Source: Dugong dugon
Taxonomy: Eukaryota; Chordata; Mammalia; Sirenia; Dugongidae
Assembly (NCBI GenBank): GCA_030035585.1
Contig: CM057462.1
Coordinates: 145,354,734-145,418,733 of the forward strand
Direction of reading: 5' to 3'
Length of the DNA stretch: 64,000 nt
Below the pieces are notes generated by a model. The model ran no database searches. It saw only the letters and a program-made list of their open reading frames with translations, and was not told where the DNA came from. Shown here piece after piece: positions 47,690 to 58,623 of the stretch; position 1 is the stretch's first letter, and every line of letters begins with the position of its first letter. The position numbers were made by a program, and so were the translations under genes.

Positions 47690-47903
47690 AAACCAAAAAA
47701 CCAAGCCCATTGCCCTCGAGTCAATTTCAACTCATAGCAACCCTATAGGACAGAGTAGAACTGCTCTGTAGGGTTTCCAAAGCTGTAAATCGTTACAGAA
47801 GCAGACTGCCACATCTTTCTCCTGTAGAGCTGCTGGTGGGTTTGAATTGTCGACCTTTTGGTTAGCAGCGAAGCACTTTAACCACTGCACTACCAGGGAT
47901 CCT
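47690..47903 (-). repeat. AfroSINE, minus, complete
   Basis: Tail accaaaaaaccaagcccatt, body caatttcaactcatagcaac and gttacagaagcagactgcca, head aaccactgcactaccaggga. It lies only about 20 bp from the previous SINE. Confidence 0.9.
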
Positions 47904-48245
47904 TATGTAATAAATACTATTCCCTAAATGGAGCAATATGAAATGTGGAATGAATTTCAAGGGTTTGATTTACTAAGCCACTTCAGCCAGTACGTAATAT
48001 TATGAAAAGGAAATTAATTGTAATCAATAGACCTTGGGCAAGCTATTCAAAGATTCTGGATCTTAATTCATGTTAGGAATTCTTGACTTAGTAAGGTTAA
48101 ATATTAGGTTTTCTGTAACTTTTGGGCTCCTACAATTGTATGTTGCAAGTATTTAGGATACAATTAAATCCAGAGTAGATTTTCAAGGGAATAAAACGTG
48201 CTCTTTTCAAGGCTTTCTTGAACTATGCCTACATTTTTGCTATAT
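47904..48245. other. unassigned DNA
   Basis: No feature seen. Confidence 0.35.
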
Positions 48246-48405
48246 AACCAAAACCAGTTGCCATTGAGTCAATTCCAACTCATAGCGACCCTATAGGACA
48301 GAGCAGAACTGCCCCATAGCATTTCCAAGAAGCAGCTGGTATATTCAAACTGCCGACCTTTTGGTTAGCAGCAGAGCTCTTAACCACTGCACAACAGGGC
48401 TCTGT
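48246..48405 (-). repeat. AfroSINE, minus, short form
   Basis: Tail aaccaaaaccagttgccatt, body tccaagaagcagctggtata, head ccactgcacaacagggctct. Confidence 0.9.
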
Positions 48406-48882
48406 ATAAAGTACATAATTAAAATGTGAAGAAATGTTGGATGAAGGGAAACTTTATAGTCTTCTATTTCCCATCCAGTTCTAAAAAATAAAATAATTCT
48501 ATAGTACCAGCAAGAGCAAAGAAAAACGAAAACAACACAATCTCTGTGCCTGACACATAATAGGCACTTGATATTTATTGAATTGATGCAATAGCACCTA
48601 GCACACAAAATCTGAGAATAAAAATCATGAAAGAAATAAGATGATAAAGCACAGGCATCTTAACCAGCAGTCACAGGACAGGACAAAGCTGCTTTGCTTG
48701 AACTAGTTTCTAATTCATGCCAGCTAGAAAAAGAAGAGTCCCTCCTTCTAGTAACTCTCAGTCTTCAATGGCCTTAGATAATCTCTTAGTAGCCTCAACT
48801 CCACCAGTAGATGGAGGCTGTTGTTAGCAGGAGGGCACATACCTGATTTTGCATACATAACTGTCCCAATGTTCAGATGTCC
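48406..48882. other. unassigned DNA with a MIR/L2-like tail
   Basis: ctgtgcctgacacataatag and gcacttgatatttattgaat (48543-48585) resemble the 3' tail of MIR/L2. Nothing else seen. Confidence 0.4.
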
Positions 48883-48943
48883 CTTTTTTTAAAAATGTGC
48901 TTTAGGTGAAAGTTTACAGCTCAAGCTAATTTCTCATACAATT
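48883..48943 (-). mobile_element. tiny L1 3'-end fragment
   Basis: A T7 run and aaaatgtgctttaggtgaaagt, then tttacagctcaagctaattt. It repeats the 3'-terminal sequence that restarts at 48944. Confidence 0.55.
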
Positions 48944-49899
48944 TTTTTTTTTTTATTGTTGTGCTTTAAGTGAAAGTTTACAATTCAAGTTAGTCCCTCA
49001 TGCAAAAATTTATACATACATTGTTATGTGAACCTAGTTGCTCTCCCCATACTGTGACAGCTCTCTTCCTTTCCACCCCGGATTTCCCATGTCCATTCAA
49101 CCAGCTCCTGACTCTCTCCACTTTCTCATCTCACCTCTGGACAGAGGCTGCTCATTTAGTCTCATGTATCTACTTGAGCTAAGAAGCACACTCTTCATGA
49201 GTATTATTTTATGTCGCATAGTCCAGTCTAATTTTGTCTGAAGAGTTGGCCTTGGGAATGATTTTAGTTTTGGGCTAACAGAGTCCAGGTGCCATGTCTT
49301 CCAGGGTCCCTCCAGTCTTAGTGAAATGATTAAGTCTGATCTTTTTACTAGAATTTGAGTTCTGCACTCCACTTTTCTCCTGCTCTGTCAGGGACTCTCT
49401 ATTGTATTCCCTGACTGGGGGGTCATTTTGGTAGCCGGGCACCATCTAGTTCTCCTGGTCTCAGGCTGATGAAGTCTCTGGTCTATGTGTCCCTTTCTAT
49501 CTCTTGAGCTAATACTTTCCTTGTGTCTATGGTGTTCTTCATTCTCCTTTACTCCAGGTGGGTTGGGACAAATTGATGCATCTTAGATGACTGCTCACTA
49601 GCTTTTAATACCCCAGACGCCACTCACCAAAGTGGGATGCAGAACATTCTCTTAATAAACTTTGTTATGCCAATTGACCTAGATGTCCCCTGAAACCATT
49701 GTCCCCAGACCCCCACCCCTGTTACTCTGTCCATCGAAGTGTTTGGTTGTATTCAGAAAACTTCTTAGCTTTGGTTTAGTCCAGTTGTACTGACTTCCCC
49801 TATGTTATGTGCTGTCCTTCCCTTCACCTAAGATAATTCTTGTCTACTATCTACTTGGTGAATAACCCTCTCCCTCCCTCCCCATCCTCGTAACCATCA

Positions 49900-50790
49900 A
49901 AGAATGTTTTCTTCTGTGTTTAAACCTTTTCTTCAGTTCTTATAATAGTGGTCTTATACAATATTTGTCCTTAGTGACTGACTAAACTCACTCAGCATAA
50001 TACCTTCCAGATTCTTCCATGTTATGTTTCACTGACTCATCGTTATTTTTCACCACACTATTCCATTATATAAATATACCATAATTTGTTTATGAATTCG
50101 TCCGTAGATGGGCACCTATGTTGTTTCCATCTTTTTGTTATGGTGAACAGTGCTGCAATGAGCATGGGTGCTCATATGTCTATTCATGTGACAGCTCTTA
50201 ATTCTCTAGGATATATTCCAAGGAGTGGGATTGCTGGATCATATGGTACTTCTATTTCTAGCTTTTTAAGGAAGCACCAAATCGACTTCCAAAGTGGTTG
50301 TACCATCTTACATTCCCACCAACAGTGTATAAGTGTTCCAGTCTCTCCACAACCTCTCCAACATTTATTGTGTTTTCTGGATTAATGCTAGCCTTGTTGG
50401 GGTGAGATGGTATCTCATTGTAATTTTGATTCACAATTCTCTAATGGCTAATGATCATGAGCATTTCCTCATGTGTCTGTTAGCCACCTGAAAATCTTCT
50501 TTGGCAAGTGCCTATTCATATCCTTTTCCCATTTTTTAATTGGGTTGTCTTTTCATTGTTGAGGTTTTGCAGTATCTTGTAGATTTTAGAGATTATATGC
50601 TGATGGGATTTGTCACAGACAATTTTTTTCCCAGTCTGTAGGTTGTCTTTTGACTGTTTCAGTGAAGTCTTTTGATAAGCGTAAGTGTTTGACTTCTAGG
50701 AGCTCCCAGTTATTTAGTTTCTCTTCTGGTGTTTGTGCATTATTACTTATGGTTCATATTCTGTTTATGCCATGTATTAGGCATAAATTT
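49900..50790 (-). pseudogene. L1 ORF2 C-terminal remnant (copy C)
   Basis: Reverse-complement sequence matches 23957-24823 of the full-length copy. It includes the region whose plus-strand shadow is the open frame 50086-50385. No RT palm remains. Not functional. Confidence 0.65.
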
Positions 50791-51029
50791 ACCTCTGTTT
50801 TTCTAAGTTTAAACCGATCTTTAATTTCTTGATATCGCCTTAACTTCCTCTCCACATGAAAGTTCTATGACTATACTATTTAGTCTTTTTTGTTTTAACG
50901 TAGTCATCTTTTACATATTGACGCCTCTGTTTCCCTATTTTCAATGTTTTAGCTTTGACTTATTTTTGTGACTTCTCTATCTGGGTTGATATCTGGTTGT
51001 TCTGGCCTGTGTTCTAGTCTTAGGTCATT

Positions 51030-51997
51030 ATCTGATATTATTGATTCTCTAATTGGAGAACTCCCTTTAGCATTTCTTATAATTTTGGCTTCGGTTTTAT
51101 AAATTCCTTACCTTCTGTTTACCTGGAAATACCCTAATTTCACCTTCATATTTGAGAGACAGTTTTGCTGGATATATAATCCTTGGCTGGCAGTTGTTTT
51201 CCTTCAAGGCTTTATATATGTCATCCCACTGCCTTCCAGCCTGCATAGTTTCTGCTGAGTAGTCAGAGTTTAGTCTTACTGACTGTCCTTTGAGATGACT
51301 TTTCATTTATCCCTAGCTGCTCTTAAATTTCTCTCTTTATCTTTGGTTTTGGCAAGTTTAATTACACTATGTCTTGGTGACTTTCTTTTGTGATCTACCC
51401 TGTGTAGGGTTCAATGAGCTTCTTGGATTGATATCTTCTCATCTTTCACGATATCAGGGAATTTTTCTGCCAACAAATCGTCAACAATCCTCTCTGTATA
51501 TTCTCTCATGCACCCTTGTTCTGGTACTCCAATCACTCGTAGGTTATTCCTTTTGATAGATGCCAGATAATTGTTAGGGTTTCTTCATTTTTTTAAATTC
51601 TTTTCTCTGATTTTTCCTCAAATAAATTGATATCAAGTGCTTTATTTTCAATCTCACTAATTCTGACTTCCATTGCTTCAATTCTGTTCCTATGACTTTT
51701 TATTGACTTGTATAATTCTGAAATTTTATTGTTAATCATTTGGATTTCTATTTGCTGTTTCTCTATGGATTCTTGCAGTCTGTGAGATTTATCATTTTGC
51801 TTGTGTATAAACTTCCTAAATTCCTGTTTCTCTGTATGTTCCTTGGCTTGGTCTGCATTTTGACTGATCTCCTTCCCGATATCTTGAAGAGCTCTGTATA
51901 TTAATCTTTTGAATTCTACCTCCAGTAATTCCAAGACCTTCCTTTCTTCTGGGAGATTTCCTGGTTCTTTCCTTTGGTTGCTTGCTGAAGCCCTCAT
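51030..51997 (-). pseudogene. L1 ORF1, broken (copy C)
   Basis: The N-terminal 134 codons (51997 down to 51593) are open. They begin MRASASNQRKEPGNLPEERK and contain FKRLIYRALQDIGKEIS and the coiled-coil stretch DKSHRLQESIEKQQIEIQMI. This copy stays open past the position where the 19.6-kb ORF1 has its first stop, so the two broken copies fail at different sites. The RNA-binding C-terminal part (51306 to 51097 includes QAGRQWDDIYKALKENNCQ) is in another frame. Confidence 0.8.
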
Positions 51998-52625
51998 GGT
52001 ACGCCTCTTTATGTGATTTGATATTGACTAGTGTCTCCAAGCTATCAGTAATTTTTTGTATTTGTTTTATGTTTGGTTACTGTGTCCTAGCTTCTTGTTG
52101 TGTTTTGTTTTGATATGCCCAAATAGGCTGATTGCGTGAGGTACTTTGATTATTGGCATCTTTGAAGCTCTCACATCCTATCACCAGATGGTGAGAGCTG
52201 ATACTACGTACGTGAGCCCAGGAGTCCATTTACTTTTCTTTTGTGGAGTCAACTCAGGTGTCCAGGTGGTTGGTCACTGAGTGTGCAGTGCTGGCTCTCA
52301 CCTACAGTCCTAGATGAGCAGGGATATGTAGGGGTGATTGGAGCAGGCATAGGTATGTGGCTGCAGTAGGGGGTTATATGCTGAACAAGATAGACGGCTG
52401 ACAGTTGCCCTTGAGGCCTTGGTGGAAGGCATGTCCCTGTTCCCTAGAGCGTGTAGGTGAGTGGGTTTCACAGCCAGACTTTGGGCACCCAGTGCTGTTG
52501 GCTATAAGGACTGAGAGGCACCACTTATTCTTGGATCCCTGTCATGGGTGGCTAGGTGGAACCACCAGTTCTTGGGCCCCTCAAGATACTTCCATCATTC
52601 TAGGTTCTGCTTCCAAATTGGTAGA

Positions 52626-52764
52626 AAAATGAAAAATAAACAAGCTTGCATTTTAGAGGGAAAGTATCATGTATTATTAATTTATGTTATCTCTTTCCCC
52701 CAGTGTATAGAGCTGTGGTATACATATATAATAGTTAATAAAATATTGAATTACATAATTTCAA
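52626..52764. other. unassigned DNA
   Basis: No feature seen after the truncated L1 5' end. Confidence 0.3.
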
Positions 52765-52960
52765 TTAATTGATAAATTACTACATGCCAGACCCTGTGTT
52801 AAGTATTTTGTATACAATTTCTCATTTGATACCCAAAACACTCTATGTAAAAAAATATCTTCTAGCTTTTACAAATGAAAAAATAAAATTTAAGAGATGA
52901 TCTGCTTAAAATTATTCTGGCTAATTAATACAGAATTGAAGATTCAGATCTAGTTTCACA
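52765..52960 (-). repeat. MIR element
   Basis: actacatgccagaccctgtg, taagtattttgtatacaatt, tctcatttgatacccaaaac and cttttacaaatgaaaaaata follow MIR in reverse orientation. Confidence 0.6.
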
Positions 52961-54423
52961 ATTTTTAAGGGCCATAATCTTAAAAAAAATAAAACATTAC
53001 TTCCCAATTTAAATTTTTAAGCATACATATTGAATTTAGTGAATGAATATCTGAGAAGAAGGCAAAATTTGGTCTACAAAATATAATCACCAGTTTGTAA
53101 AGGTCTTTTTCTTAATAAAAATTATTATTTTTGGCAAAATACATTGATTATAAAGGACTTCCAGCTGTTCTTCAGGGATAAAATAGAAGTGTCCCAGTTG
53201 TCTCTTTGTAGTGTTTAGGAGGTGAGGAGAAAATGAAAGTGTTCACAGAGGTGCTCAATTTGCTCCAGTGTCATTTTACTGTATTTCCTGTCACTTTACG
53301 GAGCTAAGTCTTTAGGTCTGAGCTCCACTCTGAATCACACTTTTCTCCTCTTCAAGGAGAGAAAAAGGCTTGCACTCGGGCAGTGACAAAACTGGCCCTC
53401 CTCTAAAAAACATCATGCTTTCTTGTTCTGATTGCCTTCCTGATTCTTCACTGAGCTTCGAGATTAACCAACAACATTCAGGGGAACAGTGGTCAAAGAA
53501 GGAGCTGCTTCCCTTGCCAGGCCCTTCAGCCAAATGAACTCTGGGCCAGTCAGCTCAGTCTTAAGCCTTCACACCCAAGGAGTGTGAGTAGAATGATCAG
53601 CTCTTAAAGGGAGGACAGGTTTTATTAATCATCTTGCTAACTTGTAATTAATAGAGGAAGAAACTGAGGACCAGGGAGTTTATATTAATGTCCTGTAGAT
53701 TTATATCCTAATTCTGGGTTTTCTGACAACTAGGCAAGAGTTCTTTCTTTCTACCATACCACCTACCTGAAACAAACAACAAAACAAAAACTAGCTTGAA
53801 TGGAGGGGAGTGTTTCATTAAAACATGCATATATATACCCACAAACCACACACAGCTATCTATTAAACTATAAGCTGTGACTGGCAAGCAAATCACTTAC
53901 CTCACTATTATATTCCTAGCACAGTTTCTGGCAGCAAAATCTAGCAGAACTAAAAACCAGACTTTAAAAGAGGGACCTCAACCTCTGGGATATGAAGCTT
54001 TTAATATGCATATTTGAGAAGTTTCAGCTCCTCCCTTGGCATGACCAAAGGCTGAAGTCTAAATTGTGTGATTTTATTTCTATGGCTTGCTAGAACTTCT
54101 GCCCCAAGACTTCCACTGTCACTTCAGCATCCAAGGTGGGAGAAGCACCAATCCCGTTTGCTGTGATCTGGGGCTGCGGTTTAAAACTCAAATTTGCAGG
54201 TCTAAGACACGGCCAACCACTGGCTTCCAGCACTGATCTGCCACCTCAGTATTCTACCTGGTTTGATTCCCTTAAGCATTTGACCACTTTCCTTGGAGTA
54301 TGTTTCAGTGCTCAAACTGCTCTGCAGGAAAATTAACTTTTCTCTCTGGGAAGGTAGCCTGTGGAGAGTATCTTGGGAAAGTAAACCCTTACTCCTAATC
54401 ACCACATAGTAATAACATACTGT
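52961..54423. other. unassigned DNA, 1.5 kb
   Basis: GC-richer in parts (53310-53560) but without a recognisable exon. A weak MIR-like stretch lies at 53640-53700 (gaggaagaaactgaggacca). The open frames at 53312-53533 and 54136-54336 have no known motif. Confidence 0.4.
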
Positions 54424-54780
54424 GGTGGCTTGCATGTTGCTATGACGCCAGAAGCTATACTACTGGTATTTCAAATACCAGCAGAGTACCCATGCACAGG
54501 TTTCAGTGAAGCTTTCAGACTAAGACAGACTAGGAAGAAAGGTCTGGTGATCTAATTCTGAAAATTAACCAATGAAAACCTTACGGATCCACAATAGAAT
54601 ATTATCCAATGTAGCCCCCTAGGTTGGAAGACACTGCACAATAGTTTCCACAATGAACTCAAACATACCAAGGATCATGAAAATGGTGCAGGACTGGGAA
54701 ATGTTTTGTTCTCTTATACATAAGGTCGCCATGAGTCGGAGTCGACTCCATGGCAACTAAATTGACAGCATATGACAAAG
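54424..54780 (+). mobile_element. RTE-derived deletion element (nonautonomous)
   Basis: The first half (tggtggcttgcatgttgcta, gccagaagctatactactgg, caaataccagcagagtaccc) repeats the RTE 5' region at about 2885-3050. The second half (ccacaatgaactcaaacata, atggtgcaggactgggaaat, aggtcgccatgagtcggagt) is the RTE 3' end. The coding middle is missing. It is either an internally deleted RTE or a member of an RTE-derived short family mobilised in trans. Confidence 0.65.
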
Positions 54781-54831
54781 AATAGTCTTAGGAAAACCAA
54801 CAGGATTATTTGATTCTTAAAATAAGTGGTC

Positions 54832-55022
54832 TGTCCTAGTTTCCTAGTGCTGCTGTAACAGAAATACCACAAGTGGGTGGCTTTAAAGAACAGAAATTTA
54901 CTTTCTCACAGTTTAGAATGTTGGAAGCCCAAATTCAGGGCACTGGCTATAGGGAAAGGCTATCAGTTTTGGGGAAGATCCCTGTCTCACCTTCTGTAGC
55001 CCTGGTGTCCCTTGGTTCCTTG
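54832..55022 (-). repeat. MaLR-type LTR fragment, minus
   Basis: tgtcctagtttcctagtgct, gctgtaacagaaataccaca and gaacagaaatttactttctc are the reverse-oriented 3' end of a MaLR-like LTR (compare 31105-31524). It breaks off near 55022. Confidence 0.55.
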
Positions 55023-56329
55023 GCAGTATTCAGTATATTACATTTACACTTTTCAATGATAATTTATAGTATTTACATTGTCCTGGTGGAAATTCAGTAC
55101 TTGAATATTTTGGGATCTCTTCTATTTAAAGATTACAACAAGAGAATTACCTTAAAATGTCACATGAATCAATTCTTAAACATTTTTCTGCTGTTACACG
55201 ATACCTGAGAAGCAATGATTTAGGTAAAAATAGATGCTAACCAACAAGTTTGCCTGATGGTGTTTAAAAAAACAGTATCAGCAGCCACAAAGACAGTATC
55301 ATCAAACCATGAGAATTAATCAATTATTTCAGGCCACTATGATGCAGACTGGAGTTTTAAGGCATGCGAATAGCAACATAACGTCTTTGGACCTAATTCA
55401 GGTTTTCTTTTCTGTAGCTATTTCTTGGGAGGACTTGATTATTCATCAACTATTGACCTAAAATACTCGTGAAGTCTCTACTTTGGGTTGGGTCTTCTAA
55501 AATTAAAGTTTGGTTAAATAAATAAACAAATTTTAAAAAGGCATTGATATTTTATATGCAACATTTACCAGAGGAGTCTGTAGCTGTTTTCATGAATATA
55601 TTTCTGCTACCAAGATGCTAACAATTTAGTGTGAGGAAGGCACTAAAATGGTTCTAAATAACTAGATATGAAGTGTTCCCTCTCCTGTTGCTTTGCAGAT
55701 ACCCAGGCCTCGTGAAAATAAGAGATGAGCATGCCATAATTGCTCCCACAAATGAGATAACTGCTCCTCATCTATATCCATGTATCCGAATAATCCCTTA
55801 AAGGAAGCTAAAAGGGAATGCTACTAATTGCATACCATACGACTAAGAAAGAAGGAATTATAAAACCTTATCATTAGTTTTAAAGATGTGAAAAGGCTTT
55901 TGCTGGTTACAATTTTTCCAAAGAGACACTCTAACAAGGAGGAATGGCATAGAATTGATTGAATTAGAGCAATTTGTTTTTTAATTCTATTTGCTAAGTA
56001 ATGCACTTAATTAAATCGTCAGCACCTTCTCAGCCTACATTGCTACAAAAAACAAGAAACAGTCTCACTATGAATAAACTCTCTCAAGTGCTAAAATGTG
56101 TAATGCCAGTGTCACAAGCAGAGAGTTCTAAAAGTTAGGGAAGCAGATTGGATTTGGGGAAAGGAGCGTTTATTAAACTGTAACTTTTAATTATGGTATT
56201 TATTTTATACTTGCTTCGAATATCTTTAAAATTATGTAAGTATATTCAATAATCCCTGAAATATACGTACATAATACTTGATCTCACAAAGTAGAGGACC
56301 AACAGGCAGCTTGCTACAACTGTATTGTC
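55023..56329. other. unassigned AT-rich DNA
   Basis: No gene or named repeat seen. Confidence 0.4.
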
Positions 56330-56435
56330 AAGATAAGGAATACCTTGAAACTGATCATTTAGATAATTTGCTCAGGGTCACACAGCCAGCAAGTCTAAGA
56401 AGGAACTCATCAGTCCTCACCTATAAAGCTCCCAT
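56330..56435 (-). repeat. MIR fragment
   Basis: aatttgctcagggtcacaca and gccagcaagtctaagaagga match the MIR core in reverse orientation. Confidence 0.5.
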
Positions 56436-56471
56436 GGAAGGATAATAAATGACAAGAGTTTCATTATAGCA

Positions 56472-56660
56472 GCACTAGAATGGTTGCTAACCAAAAGGTC
56501 AGAGATTTGAAGCCACCAGCTGGTCTGTGGGAGGAAGATGTGGCAGTCTACTTCCACAAAGATTTACAGCCTCAGAAACCCTATGGGGTAGTGCTACTCT
56601 ACCCTGTATGGTCGTTATGAGTTGGAATTGACTGGAAGGCAGTGGATTTGGGTTGTTTTT
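56472..56660 (+). repeat. AfroSINE, plus
   Basis: atggttgctaaccaaaaggt, gatttgaagccaccagctgg, gatgtggcagtctacttcca, gtcgttatgagttggaattg, then TTG/T-rich. Confidence 0.85.
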
Positions 56661-56686
56661 TTGTTTTTTTTGTTTAGAATGGCTAT

Positions 56687-56715
56687 ATATATACACACAC
56701 ACACACATATACATG
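56687..56715. repeat. (TA)n(CA)n microsatellite
   Basis: tatatatacacacacacacaca-type run between two oppositely oriented SINEs. Confidence 0.85.
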
Positions 56716-56717
56716 TA

Positions 56718-56870
56718 TAACCTGTTGCCATCCAGTTGATTCTGACTCATAGCAACCCTAATAGGACAGAGTAGAACTTGCCCCACAGAGTTTCCAAGGA
56801 GCAGCTGATGGAGTTGAACTGTTGACCTTTTGGTCAGCAGCATAGCTCTTAACCACTACACCACCAGGGT
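56718..56870 (-). repeat. AfroSINE, minus, short form
   Basis: Tail ataacctgttgccatccagt, body tccaaggagcagctgatgga, head ccactacaccaccagggttt. Confidence 0.9.
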
Positions 56871-56879
56871 TTTCTATAT

Positions 56880-56914
56880 GCACACACACATGTGTGTGTG
56901 TGTGTGTGTGTATA
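56880..56914. repeat. palindromic (CA)n(TG)n microsatellite
   Basis: A CA run turns into a longer TG run at acatgt, so the tract is partly self-complementary. Confidence 0.85.
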
Positions 56915-57267
56915 GTTTCTTTTAATGTTTCATATTCTAAAGTTGGTTAAGACTTTTAGGTGATCTAGTGCCTTTTATGATAACCAGCACAACTTTCAAT
57001 CAACTTGTTAATACTTAGAGATTACAGTCTATAGATTTTTATGGCAACAGAACATATTATCATACGACTACAGGGAAAGGTAGACATTTTCTACCTGACA
57101 CTTAAAACACACTAAAGGATGCTTCTGTTATAGCATAATGGAATGAAGACCGCCCACTTTAGAGACTAAAGGATGTGTGAGCACTTAAAAAAACCAGAAA
57201 TATTTGCTCATAATTCATATTTGTTCATATGATCATAAGATCTTTTCCTCTCCCTTACTCCATGCTA
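56915..57267. other. unassigned DNA
   Basis: No feature seen. Confidence 0.35.
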
Positions 57268-57450
57268 AACAGCCCTGGTTGTGTAATGTTTAAGCACTCT
57301 AGGCTGCTAACTAAACGGTCTGAGCTTCAAACTCAACAGCCTGGTGATCTGCTCCTGGTGATTACAGCCTTAGAAGCCCTATGGGGACATTTCTACTCTG
57401 TCATATAGGGTCACTGTGAATCAGAATACATTCAAAGACACCTTACAACA
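57268..57450 (+). repeat. AfroSINE, plus, diverged
   Basis: acagccctggttgtgtaatg, ggctgctaactaaacggtct, tacagccttagaagccctat, gggtcactgtgaatcagaat and a cttacaacag tail. Confidence 0.75.
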
Positions 57451-57984
57451 GTCCATGCCAGCAATCTCCTTATTCAGCCTCCCTTTAAACCTTTCCTTTT
57501 ATAATGCTTCCCCCACAAAGTGGACAACCTACAGATGAATTTAATGGTGATGTAAGAAATTACCAAATCAACTGAAGCTAAAAGTAGCAATTACTATTTT
57601 TAACGTTTAAAGAGGAAGCAGAGTATATGACAACCACCTTTTTCTTGCACCTAATGGAAAGTAGGAAGTGGCCTGAGGGGGAAAAAGTTCAACACCACAT
57701 TCTTATGCACCTGTAACTCACAGGTAAGGGTCTGGTGTTCACTTAGCTAGAGGAGGAACCGAACGTAAGGGTGGAGCACAGGGAGGAAATCAGAAAATAC
57801 CATTTGGTTTGTTTTCCTGAGGGAATTCCTCTATTGCCAACATTCTGTGTCTCCTCAAAACCTTAGGATTGGCTCAGTAAAAATACAGTCTCTTTTATAA
57901 GGATGAGATGGAGGCTGGGAACATTGAAAAGAGTTCCGAAGACATGCGCAATTTCTCAAGAGTACTGCTTACCAAATGTTAAGA
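57451..57984. other. unassigned DNA
   Basis: No gene or named repeat seen. Confidence 0.35.
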
Positions 57985-58090
57985 TGCTTACAAATGACCT
58001 GAGATCCTGTGAAAATGCAGCTTCTGGTTCTGTAGGGCTGGGCTGGGTCCTGGGATTCTGCATTTCTAACAAGCTCCTGGAGAGACTACT
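57985..58090 (+). repeat. MER20/MER5-like hAT relic
   Basis: gtgaaaatgcagcttctggt, tctgtagggctgggctgggt and ctgcatttctaacaagctcc match the central wording of Charlie-type MER elements. Confidence 0.55.
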
Positions 58091-58182
58091 ATCAAGAGAG
58101 TTGATTTAGTACATGCTTAGAGCATAACCAGCCGTCACGAGAGACGGCCAAAATACGTCTCCTGCAACTTTAGTACGGCGGG

Positions 58183-58402
58183 CAGGGGCGGATTAAACCA
58201 GTAAACACGGTACGCAACAGTTTTCATTAGGCAAGGTACGCAGGGCTTAAGTGTGTCTATTTACTAATCCGTGTGAACAATTTCATGTGGGTTTCATCAC
58301 ATCTTTGACGTGGTGAAAAACAGGTGAAATTGTTCACTACAGATTAGTAAGAGCACACAAGTAAATACATGTGTTCCTTGCTTATTAGGTTATCTGGCAC
58401 TG
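58183..58402. mobile_element. palindromic hAT-like nonautonomous element, copy 2
   Basis: About 220 bp starting caggggcggattaaaccagt. Arms tatttactaatccgtgtgaa plus caatttcatgtggg (left) and caggtgaaattgttcactac plus agattagtaa (right) are inverted. The same arm wording occurs at 45516-45864. The right end is less clear (ggttatctggcactg), and no convincing 8-bp duplication is seen, so this end assignment is provisional. Confidence 0.55.
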
Positions 58403-58462
58403 AGAGGGAGAAGCATTACAATGATTTCTGGTTGAGGACAGAGGGGGCTGGTTACAGGTTTA

Positions 58463-58609
58463 AGAAACAAAAAACCCACTGCTGTGGAGTTGATTCTATA
58501 GGACAGAATAGAACTGCTTCATAGGGTTTCCAGGGAGAAGCTGGTGAATTCCAACTGCGACCTTTTGGTTGGCAGTGGAGCTCTTAACCACTGTGCCACC
58601 AGGGCTCCA
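58463..58609 (-). repeat. AfroSINE, minus, short form, with 14-bp target duplication
   Basis: Tail agaaacaaaaaacccactgc, body tccagggagaagctggtgaa, head ccactgtgccaccagggctc. tggttacaggttta lies on both sides (58449-58462 and 58610-58623) without mismatch. The part before ctataggacagaat lacks the usual ctcatagcgacc segment. Confidence 0.9.
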
Positions 58610-58623
58610 TGGTTACAGGTTTA

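Larger units (their letters stand above)
48944..52625 (-). mobile_element. L1 (copy C), internally deleted
   Basis: Order from the 3' end: T12 tract at about 48942-48953; 3' UTR with a C-rich tract near 49865; ORF2 C-terminus to about 50790; then directly the inter-ORF spacer and ORF1 (about 51030-51997); and about 630 bp of 5' UTR. Compared with the 18.3-kb copy, about 3.1 kb is missing between positions equivalent to about 20840 and 23957. That is the whole endonuclease and RT core. The 5' end is also truncated. Confidence 0.8.

Noticed and set aside
38290..48405. Repeated SINE units resembling a spaced array (CRISPR-like)
   Set aside because: Units differ in orientation, length and spacing, and have target duplications; this is dispersed SINE insertion in a mammalian genome.
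50760..50830. Spliced L1 transcript as the origin of the internal deletion
   Set aside because: The junction does not leave clean donor and acceptor sites; sequence resembling gaggtaaattta is retained at the join, so a simple deletion is more likely.
53310..53560. GC-richer stretch as a possible exon
   Set aside because: No open frame with recognisable motif and no convincing splice-site pair; frames are short on both strands.
58131..58148. Perfect 6-bp stem GCCGTC...GACGGC with CpGs
   Set aside because: Too short to mean anything by itself; no T run for a terminator and no protein site recognised.
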